A stretch of DNA of 64,000 nt from Limnoperna fortunei (taxonomy: Eukaryota > Mollusca > Bivalvia > Mytilida > Modiolidae). Within the stretch, counting starts at the first letter, position 1, and each line of letters begins with the position of its first letter. Position numbers and translations under genes: made by a program. The DNA lies in the NCBI GenBank assembly GCA_944474755.1, contig OX104114.1:81826623-81890622 (forward strand), read 5' to 3'. The notes below the pieces were generated by a model. It was not told the DNA's origin, searched no databases, and saw only the letters and a program-made list of their open reading frames with translations. This document shows positions 14,101 through 26,100 of the stretch, piece after piece.

Positions 14101-17100
14101 GTAGGATTATATTTATTATCAGTTTAATGACACAGATTATTATTAGCACTTAAATGAATGTTGGAATATTCAAACAACAAATCAATTTGCAGCTCTTAAT
14201 ACTGGCCTTTATTATGAAACGGGTTGTTACCTTTTCCATAAAATGTGGGTTTTTTTTTGTAGTACAATGGACTTGTCTACTGTTAGACAGTTTGTAGGTC
14301 ATCATGCAAAATGGTAAATAATAACAAACAAGCAAAATGAGTCACCTTCCCTCAACAATATTCTAGAAAGCAACATTTGGTTAGTCCTGAAAGTTACACG
14401 ATCTGAGGTTACCGAAACATGACATGAACAAGGTTACTATAAATCTTCCACGTGGGGACAATAACAAAAAGGGGAACAAGTTAAGGATTTAACTGATTAA
14501 CTTAATTGCTTCTATAGGTTAAATCAAGTACATATTATAAGCATAAAAACTGACCTTTCCATAATTGTGTGTTTTCACCAGAGCTTGTCCTATTTTACTA
14601 GCCAGTATGGAATCCTTGGGATTTTTCTTTAAAGCTTGTTCATATACTTCTATGGCTTTTTCAGGCTACAGATGAAATTCACATGTATAACATGTATTAT
14701 TTACAGCTAAAACAGTTCACTATTTGTTTTAGGGGACTTATTTTTGGTGCTGTATGAAACTTGCACTTATCAAAAACTGTGAGACAAAGATTTTTTTATA
14801 AAAACATATACTCCATAAAATTTACAGTGGAATTAGTGACAACTTACTACATAAAAAACCTCCACAAATCAAATAGCCGAGTTTAATCTACCTGCGTAGT
14901 TCAACATACATTGTAGGTTATTACTTAAGGGATACATGTACTTGTAAAAAATATTATAACAAATCACTTGCAAACTACAAAATATTTTCCACAAACAATC
15001 TGTTCTAGCTACAATAATCATTAACTGGATGGAAACTTATGAGAACCATAAAGGGAAACAGGTCTAATATTGCTGGTAGTCGTTTAGGTCTGACAAACTA
15101 TATAATATTTTCCAATCTGTTCTAGCTACAATGATCATTAACTGGATGGAAACTTATGAGAACCATAAAGGGAAACAGGTCTAATATTGCTGGTAGTCGT
15201 TTAGGTCTGACAAACTATATAATATTTTCCAATCTGTTCTAGCTACAATGATCATTAACTGGATGGAAACTTATGAGAACCATAAGAGGAAACAGGTCTA
15301 ATACTGCTGGTAGTCGTTTAGGTCTGACAAACTATATAATATTTTCCAATCTGTTCTAGCTACAATGATCATTAAATGGATGGAAACTTATGAGAACCAT
15401 AAAGGGAAACAGGTCTAATATTGCTGGTAGTTGTTTAGGTCTGACAAACTATATAATATTTTCCAATCTGTTCTAGCTACAATGATCATTAACTGGATGG
15501 AAACTTATGAGAACCATAAGAGGAAACAGGTCTAATACTGCTGGTAGTCGTTTAGGTCTGACAAACTATATAATATTTTCCAATCTGTTCTAGCTACAAT
15601 GATCATTAACTGGATGGAAACTTATGAGAACCATAAAGGGAAACAGGTCTAATATTGCTGGTAGTCGTTTAGGTCTGACAAACTATATAATATTTTCCAA
15701 TCTGTTCTAGCTACAATGATCATTAACTGGATGGAAACTTATGAGAACCATAAAGGGAAACAGGTCTAATATTGCTGGTAGTCGTTTAGGTCTGACAAAC
15801 TATATAATATTTTCCAATCTGTTCTAGCTACAATGATCATTAATTGGATGGAAACTTATGAGAACCATAAAGGGAAACAGGTCTAATACTGCTGGTAGTC
15901 GTTTAGGTCTGACAAACTATATAATATTTTCCAATCTGTTCTAGCTACAATGATCATTAACTGGATGGAAACTTATGAGAACCATAAAGGGAAACAGGTC
16001 TAATATTGCTGGTAGTCGTTTAGGTCTGACAAACTATATAATATTTTCCAATCTGTTATAGCTACAATGATCATTAACTGGATGGAAACTTATGAGAACC
16101 ATAAAGGGAAACAGGTCTAATACTGCTGGTAGTGCTTTAGGTCTGACAAACTATATAATATTTTCCAATCTGTTATAGCTACAATGATCATTAACTGGAT
16201 GGAAACTTATGAGAACCATAAAGGGAAACAGGTCTAATACTGCTGGTAGTGCTTTAGGTCTGACAAACTATATAATATTTTCCAATCTGTTATAGCTACA
16301 ATGATCATTAACTGGATGGAAACTTATGAGAACCATAAGAGGAAACAGGTCTAATATTGCTGGTAGTCGTTTAGGTCTGACAAACTATATAATATTTTCC
16401 AATCTGTTCTAGCTACAATGATCATTAACTGGATGGAAACTTATGAGAACCATAAGAGGAAACAGGTCTAATACTGCTGGTAGTCATTTAGGTTTGACAA
16501 ACTATATAATATTTTCCAATCTGTTCTAGCTACAATGATCATTAACTGGATGGAAACTTATGAGAACCATAAGAGGAAACAGGTCTAATACTGCTGGTAG
16601 TCATTTAGGTCTGACAAACTATATAATATTTTCCAATCTGTTCTAGCTACAATGATCATTAACTGGATGGAAACTTATGAGAACCATAAGAGGAAACAGG
16701 TCTAATATTGCTGGTAGTCATTTAGGTCTGACAAACTATATAATATTTTCCAATCTGTTATAGCTACAATGATCATTAACTGGATGGAAACTTATGAGAA
16801 CCATAAAGGGAAACAGGTCTAATATTGCTGGTAGTGCTTTAGGTCTGACAAACTATATAATATTTTCCAATCTGTTCTAGCTACAATGATCATTAACTGG
16901 ATGGAAACTTATGAGAACCATAAGAGGAAACAGGTCTAATACTGCTGGTAGTCATTTAGGTCTGACAAACTATATAATATTTTCCAATCTGTTCTAGCTA
17001 CAATGATCATTAACTGGATGGAAACTTATGAGAACCATAAGAGGAAACAGGTCTAATACTGCTGGTAGTCATTTAGGTCTGACAAACTATATAATATTTT

Positions 17101-20100
17101 CCAATCTGTTCTAGCTACAATGATCATTAACTGGATGGAAACTTATGAGAACCATAAAGGGAAACAGGTCTAATATTGCTGGTAGTGCTTTAGGTCTGAC
17201 AAACTATATAATATTTTCCAATCTGTTCTAGCTACAATGATCATTAACTGGATGGAAACTTATGAGAACCATAAGAGGAAACAGGTCTAATACTGCTGGT
17301 AGTCATTTAGGTCTGACAAACTATATAATATTTTCCAATCTGTTCTAGCTACAATGATCATTAACTGGATGGAAACTTATGAGAACCATAAGAGGAAACA
17401 GGTCTAATATTGCTGGTAGTCATTTAGGTCTGACAAACTATATAATATTTTCCAATCTGTTCTAGCTACAATGATCATTAACTGGATGGAAACTTATGAG
17501 AACCATAAGAGGAAACAGGTCTAATATTGCTGGTAGTCATTTAGGTCTGACAAACTATATAATATTTTCCAATCTGTTCTAGCTACAATGATCATTAACT
17601 GGATGGAAACTTATGAGAACCATAAAGGGAAACAGGTCTAATATTGCTGGTAGTGCTTTAGGTCTGACAAACTATATAATATTTTCCAATCTGTTCTAGC
17701 TACAATGATCATTAACTGGATGGAAACTTATGAGAACCATAAGAGGAAACAGGTCTAATATTGCTGGTAGTGCTTTAGGTCTGACAAACTATATAATATT
17801 TTCCAATCTGTTCTAGCTACAATGATCATTAACTGGATGGAAACTTATGAGAACCATAAGAGGAAACAGGTCTAATATTGCTGGTAGTGCTTTAGGTCTG
17901 ACCAACAACCTAACATACCTCTTGAATACTCATGTAAGCATCTCCTAACAGAAGTGATGTATGTGTGCTGGGATGCTTTTCTACTAGTTCTCTAAAAAAA
18001 CAAATGTGTTCTAAAATGTATAAATTGTGTATACAAAATGTATGTCTTGACCAGAAATGAATTTCTAATTATAAAAACCCCAGACTTTTTTTCCCTACAG
18101 AATCCAATGCACTGTACAACAGTCAAACTATAGTTTTATTTTTATCATATTTTTGCAGTTTACACAATATTTGTTCCAGATAAAAAAGCGAATACTAGCG
18201 GCTGGTCTTGATGAAACTGCAGTTTGTAAGAACACACTGTACCTAATATTTAATGAATGCTTAATTTTAAGTGTTTAATAAAGACTGAACATGAGCAAAA
18301 CACTTCACTGTCACATGTTCTAAAATGCTTTAAATTTGATTGGTTAATTTGTTTTAAGCCACTTTCAGCTATATAATGCTGTACAGCTTTAGTTAAGGAG
18401 GAGTGCCCAACAAACAGCAGCAAAATGATTCGACTTTTAAAAAAAATCTCTATAGGGCAATATTTTAATCATTGCTGATGTTTTAGAAACTGCAATGGAA
18501 AACAGAAGACCATCAGTAATGCATAACTAAAACAAGAAAGAGAAAATATACATGTATAGTCTTAATTAAGATTTTAGAGACAAATTTTGTTTTGTCAATT
18601 GAAAAGAAATTTCACTGTAATAGTTAGGTTCAAAACTAGAACCTTAAAATTCTGGTATGGTTTACAATTTGTTGGAAGAAAGCTTAATATCACTAATAAC
18701 CCCTTTGCATGAGTTGATATAAAAAAGTATTGTAATCTATAAAATTTGCTTAAAAAATGACTAAGTTCTTAATCTTAAAAAATGGGACAAAATTTCTCAA
18801 ACAATAATATAATAGCAGAAGTAAACATTCAGTATGTGTGCAATCCTTTTGTTAAGTTTCTGGGTTGTCAGCTGTAGGAGTTCAACAAAAATACTTGCCC
18901 ACCAGCCACCCGCATGGCTTCCCCGTACCATAACCCGAGTTGCCCTTCAAGTAACCCTGCCAATGATAAAGTTTTTTTGTAAAAAAAAAAAATCTACATC
19001 TATAATTTCATCTTTTTGTGATGTAGCAACTAATTTACACAAGAATGTACATTACAATTAATGCAGCAAATGAAAAAAATTTCCTGTATTCCCCATAATC
19101 ACCTGTAACAACTAGCATAAAGTCTCTTATCTTTTCTGTGGTTTAGATAAATATCTGCCATCTTTTCCCTGGCTTGAACATAGTATGGCTGGTCAGGTCC
19201 CACATTTCTGAGCATGCCTAGTGCCATCTCTACATCACCTCTAGCCAATGAGAGTTCAGCATTAGCAATGGTGATTCTAACCTCCTCTGGAGTATTTTGA
19301 AACTCATTTATAGCATCTTGCATGACTTTAGCAGCTTCATGCTGAAAAGATTCAGATAATAGAATCTGGTGTTTCCAGAGTTTGAATTCCCCTGTGCAAA
19401 TAATTTGTAGGCATGTCAATTAATTTTACACAAATCATTGCAAAGCAAAGCTAAAATACAGCGTAAACAAAAACTACATACTATCACTGGCTGTGATTGA
19501 ACTTCTTACATTGTTATATTTGTATAGGAAGAAAAATGATCTCTTATCAAACAAGTGTGGACAGTTAGCTAATGCTCACTAGTGATACCCCCACTTTCAT
19601 AACTATGTGTACAAATCTAAGTATTCGTTAAACTGGAACTAGATGACCACGGACCATAAATTCGCTATACACCATATGGTACTATAGGATAAAGCAATAT
19701 GCAAAATATAAGGCTTCTGCATCCTTTAGTTGATTGGACAACTGCAATGTAAATTATGGTTAAGAACGGACGGACATTATACCCCCTCTACTTCAAAGCA
19801 GGGGTATCTTATGGTAATTTCCAAATACATGTGATACTTTTGCGTTCAACAAAATATATTGTAATTTAAAAAAAAAAAAAAACAATATTATCGTGCATTA
19901 AATGATTGCCATAGATCAAGACCGTCAGTATTTGTAGCATCTTATGCTCCAGATGGTATTGAGCTAGTGAGTGATTGATTGATTTTAACACAAAAGAGTC
20001 ACCATGTTCTTTTTAAAGCAGTGATCAATATTTCAGCTACATGGCAGAATAATTTATCTGTATTATGTCTTCTTTTATGCCTACATGTATTTGTAACTGA

Positions 20101-23100
20101 TAAACAAGCTGTTCTAGCAATATACAGTACTGGTAAGGGTCAGTCTAACACAGTCAATTATTGCTATATAGCCTGCTATTCTATTTCAATGGCCTTTGTT
20201 CGTATTGTAATAAGGAATGAACCTACACTTTGTCTCGTTCATATTTTTTTAACTTTCTTCTAATTTTTGTAAAATGAATAGCTTAAGACTACCTTTTCAT
20301 CTAACAATCTGTGTGCCTCTGCCAGCTCTAAGAAGACAGATACTCTGTCATTAACACTTATTTCTTCCCCTTTTCCTTTTTTCTGCATGGCTGTTCTTCC
20401 TATAACAAAACAAGTCACACATTTGATTTTTACGGGAGCTGAATCATAAAATTCTGTGCAGAATGTGAAAAAAATATTGACTGAGCCACTAAAATGTGGG
20501 TGTAAATTTAAACATTTACACAATAAAAACATTCCTTCTCAAAATTGTTTGGTATTCATTGCTTGTGTAAGATAATACGAAACATAATCAAATGACAAAC
20601 ACAAGACGAGATCCAAGCATGCATAATAATACACAGATACTGTAGGTTTTGTGATGAGCGACATAGCCATGACTGAATTAAGATCAGCCTGTGAATTTAA
20701 CACCACAGGAGAGCATTGTCTAGTTTAATCAATATAAATTAATTGGGAGAGCCATGGCGAGTTGTAATGTTTTATCTTAAACTGTGATTTTGACTCCTGG
20801 GAGAGCCATGGCGAGTTGTAATGTTTTATCTTTACCTGTGATTTTGACTCGTGCAAGGGCCATGGTGAGTTGTAATGTTTTATCTTTACCTGTGATTTTG
20901 ACTCCTGGGAGGGACATGGTGAGTTGTAATGTTTTATCTTTACCGGTGATTTTGACTCCTGGGAGAGCCATGGCTAGTTGTAATGTTTTATCTTTACCTG
21001 TGATTTTGACTCCTGGAAGGGCCATGGTGAGTTGTAATGTTTTATCTTTACCTGTGATTTTGACTCCTGGGAGGGCCATGGCTAGTTGTAATGTTTTATC
21101 TTTACCTGTGATTTTGACTCCTGGAAGGGCCATGGTGAGTTGTAATGTTTTATCTTTACCTGTGATTTTGACTCCTGGGAGAGCCATGGCGAGTTGTAAT
21201 GTTTTATCTTAAACTGTGATTTTGACTCCTGGGAGAGCCATGGCGAGTTGTAATGTTTTATCTTTACCTGTGATTTTGACTCCTGCAAGGGCCATGGTGA
21301 GTTGTAATGTTTTATCTTTACCTGTGATTTTGACTCCTGGGAGGGACATGGTGAGTTGTAATGTTTTATCTTTACCTGTGATTTTGACTCCTGGGAGAGC
21401 CATGGCTAGTTGTAATGTTTTATCTTTACCTGTGATTTTGACTCCTGGAAGGGCCATGGTGAGTTGTAATGTTTTATCTTTACCTGTGATTTTGACTCCT
21501 AGGAGGGCCATGGCTAGTTGTAATGTTTTATCTTTACCTGTGATTTTGACTCGTGCAAGGGCCATGGTGAGTTGTAATGTTTTATCTTTACCTGTGATTT
21601 TGACTCCTGGGAGAGCCATGGCGAGTTGTAATGGTGAGTTGTAATGTTTTATCTTTACCTGTGATTTTGACTCCTGGGAGGGACATGGTGAGTTGTAATG
21701 TTTTATCTTTACCTGTGATTTTGACTCCTGGGAGAGCCATGGCGAGTTTTTATGTTTTATCTTTACCTGTGATTTTGACTCCTGGAAGGGCCATGGTGAG
21801 TTGTAATGTTTTATCTTTACCTGTGATTTTGACTCCTGGAAGGGCCATGGTGAGTTGTAATGTTTTATCTTTACCTGTGATTTTGACTCCTGGAAGGGCC
21901 ATGGTGAGTTGTAATGTTTTATCTTTACCTGTGATTTTGACTCCTGGAAGGGCCATGGCGAGTTGTAATGTTTTATCTTTACCTGTGATTTTGACTCCTG
22001 GAAGGGCCATGGCGAGTTGTAATGTTTTATCTTTACCTGTGATTTTGACTCCTGGGAGGGACATGGTGAGTTGTTATGTTTTATCTTTACCTGTGATTTT
22101 GACTCCTGGAAGGGCCATGGTGAGTTGTAATGTTTTATCTTTACCTGTGATTTTGACTCCTGGGAGGGCCATGGCTAGTTGTAATGTTTTATCTTTACCT
22201 GTGATTTTGACTCCTGGAAGGACCATGGTGAGTTGTAATGTTTTATCTTTACCTGTGATTTTGACTCCTGGGAGAGCCATGGCGAGTTGTAATGTTTTAT
22301 CTTAAACTGTGATTTTGACTCCTGGGAGAGCCATGGCGAGTTGTAATGTTTTATCTTTACCTGTGATTTTGACTCCTGCAAGGGCCATGGTGAGTTGTAA
22401 TGTTTTATCTTTACCTGTGATTTTGACTCCTGGGAGGGACATGGTGAGTTGTAATATTTTATCTTTACCTGTGATTTTGACTCCTGGGAGAGCCATGGCT
22501 AGTTGTAATGTTTTATCTTTACCTGTGATTTTGACTCCTGGAAGGGCCATGGTGAGTTGTAATGTTTTATCTTTACCTGTGATTTTGACTCCTGGGAGGG
22601 CCATGGCTAGTTGTAATGTTTTATCTTTACCTGTGATTTTGACTCCTGGAAGGGCCATGGTGAGTTGTAATGTTTTATCTTTACCTGTGATTTTGACTCC
22701 TGGGAGAGCCATGGCGAGTTGTAATGGTGAGTTGTAATGTTTTATCTTTACCTGTGATTTTGACTCCTGGGAGGGACATGGTGAGTTGTAATGTTTTATC
22801 TTTACCTGTGATTTTGACTCCTGGGAGAGCCACGGCGAGTTTTTATGTTTTATCTTTACCTGTGATTTTGACTCCTGGAAGGGCCATGGTGAGTTGTAAT
22901 GTTTTATCTTTACCTGTGATTTTGACTCCTGGGAGAGCCATGGCGAGTTGTAATGTTTTATCTTTACCTGTGATTTTGACTCCTGGAAGGGCCATGGCGA
23001 GTTGTAATGTTTTATCTTTACCTGTGATTTTGACTCCTGGAAGGGCCATGGTGAGTTGTAATGTTTTATCTTTACCTGTGATTTTGACTCCTGGGAGAGC

Positions 23101-26100
23101 CACAGCGAGTTTTTATGTTTTATCTTTACCTGTGATTTTGACTCCTGGGATAGCCATGGCGAGTTTTTATGTTTTATCTTTACCTGTGATTTTGACTCCT
23201 GGAAGGGCCATGGTGAGTTGTAATGTTTTATCTTTACCGGTGATTTTGACTCCTGGGAGAGCCATGGCTAGTTGTAATGTTTTATCTTTACCTGTGATTT
23301 TGACTCCTGGGAGAGCCATGGCTAGTTGTAATGTTTTATCTTTACCTGTGATTTTGACTCCTGGAAGGGCCATGGTGAGTTGTAATGTTTTATCTTTACC
23401 GGTGATTTTGACTCCTGGGAGAGCCATGGCGAGTTGTAATGTTTTATCTTTACCTGTGATTTTGACTCCTGGGAAAGCCATGGCGAGTTGTAATGTTTTA
23501 TCTTTACCTGTGATTTTGACTCCTGGGAGAGCCATGGCGAGTTGTAATGTTTTATCTTTACCTGTGATTTTGACTACTGGAAGGGCCATGGCGAGTTGTA
23601 ATGTTTTATCTTTACCTGTGATTTTGACTCCTGGGAGAGCCATGGCGAGTTGTAATGTTTTATCTTTACCTGTGATTTTGACTCCTGGGAGAGCCATGGC
23701 GAGTTTTTATGTTTTATCTTTACCTGTGATTTTGACTCCTGGGAGAGCCATGGCGAGTTTTTATGTTTTATCTTTACCTGTGATTTTGACTCCTGGAAGG
23801 GCCATGGCGAGTTGTAATGTTTTATCTTTACCTGTGATTTTGACTCCTGGGAGAGCCATGGCGAGTTGTAATGTTTTCACAGCCTCTGCCAATTCATTCT
23901 GTTTCTTTAATATTCTGGCTTTAATGAGATGGTACAATGGATGGTCTTTGATCTATAAAAAACAATTTTTGGTTATTGGAATTAAGATAATGATTAAAAG
24001 ACATTTCTTAATAAAAATGAACTCACAAGATCTTATAAAATAGAATTTTGAATGAGTATTGGGGTCAGTGAGATCTAATTCCAATAGTGTTTATAGACTG
24101 AATAATTGATCTTGAGTGCCTCAGCAATATACAGGACACCAAAAGAATAACACCTGAATTGATTTTTGGAATGGATGGTCACTGAACACAGATATTTAAT
24201 TGTTCTATGAAAATAGATGGGGTAAGTCAATTTAGCTTTTATATGCAGAGGGTATGGATTTTCTTAACATGGACTTTGGATGTAGTGTATATGTTTTATG
24301 ATAACTGAGATGGATGATCAGGAGATTGCCTGAAGAGACCAGTAATTAAACATAAAACTTACCTGGAAATTGTAACTTAATCCTACTTCCAGGGACTGGT
24401 TTGCCAATTTGAAATTGTTTTGATTTAAATGGATCTGAAAGAAAAATGAAACACATCTGTGCAATTTATACTTCAATTGTTATGTTTACTAGTTAAAACA
24501 GGTTCTAATGCCACTTTCAATCATTTCATCCCTTCACAAACTTTCTGTTATTCTAATGAATTTTGTCAGCAATATGTGCCATTCGTCAGTAATCTTAAAT
24601 TATGACTAAATTGTACACATGAAAAGTCCAAAAATATGTCTCGAATCAGTTTTCAACAATAAAAAGATAATTAACTGGCTGCCACATGTGTTACATCATA
24701 TAACTCATGGATAAGTCTAGAGAGGATCCAAATGCATAAATCATCTGTGTCATCATGGCATTTTCGGAAACACAAAAATATAATCTTGCACATTTGTATG
24801 ACCTCGAGAAAAAAAAAAATACAAAAAAAGTACAGCATAAACATGTGGTAGGAACAAAAAAACTCCTCTAACAGTTCTCCAAAGTAAACAATTAACCATT
24901 GTTTTAGTTTTTACCTGGGCCATAAGTATATGAGCATCAGAATATGTAGAATCTACTTCTAAACAATGGTTTAACATGCCTTGTGCTGCATCAATATCAC
25001 CTATTAATAGATATCAAAATGAAAGTAGAAACAGACTACCGTAATAGGGGTCGTATTGTCCGCAGTTTTTTTCTTTTAATTTTAGTTGGAAAGGAATGGT
25101 GGGGATTATACATAAATACAGACTCGATCGGTTTTTTTTCGTCCCGTTGATTGTTGTCAATGGCGGTCGCCATTTTGTTGTAGTGTCATACGCGGTATTT
25201 TCGTACTATTCTAACATAATTCTTTTACAAACTTCCATATGTATACGTTGTTATGATATTAATTTTTATTTAAATTATTTTTAGTAATATTATATTAATT
25301 CTATAGGACGAATAAAAATTCAAACAGATACGAAAATAGAAGATTTGTAACCTGTATTGCGTAAAATGCAAATGACGTCGTTATGTAACCTCAAGTGTTG
25401 ATCGATGTTTTGATTGCAATCATTCAGGGATTAAAATAAAATGTGTTATCTTTTTGTTTTCTTTGTTTGGTTAATGAATCAAAGTTGACAAATTGTTTTG
25501 GTTTCGAAATGTGTGATTTTCCGTTTTAACAACGATCAAAATAGACGATATGAGAATGCTCTATTTTTAATTTAATTTACTACAAGCACTTGAAATTAAT
25601 AAAAGTATAAACATAAATGATATTAAAAAAGAGAATAAATTACATTTTAAAGTAAAAAATTGTTAAGAAGCGCATCCAAGTTGGACTTGGATGTCATCAT
25701 CTTTAGACGTTTTGTGAAAACTTGTACGTGCGGATCGTACATGCATATAAGAATTTTTCCGCAATTTTCTGGTCCAAGAAAGGGGTGCGGACAATACATA
25801 AATGCGGACTATACACACCGTTTTACGGTACTTAAATCACACGAAACATATCCATGTAGAAATAAACCATCTTGATATGTTGATAATAAGATAAGCACAT
25901 TGTCATTGCAACTAATAATTATTTATCGTTTTTTTTGTGATTAGTTGTACTGTTGATTTTCAGATTATACCTCAACGAGAATTAATCATTGAAATACACA
26001 ACAATGATTAAGAAATAATTCACAGAGGCTGTGGTTTATCATTGTTTTACCATGGGGTGACCATTTATGTCGTATTATTTTATCCCGAGCGATAGCGAGG

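Noticed and set aside
20777..23697. Minus-strand frames of repeated [18 protein letters not shown] as a repetitive protein
   Set aside because: They start at internal Met codons of intronic repeat units and are cut by TAA variants and donor-less units. Only the exon 17 copy, and perhaps the next unit, is likely to be translated.
22724..24043. 439-codon plus-strand open frame of 18-residue repeats
   Set aside because: It is the antisense reading of the 54-bp array; a stop-free unit of length divisible by three keeps frames open on both strands. The authentic gene is on the minus strand.
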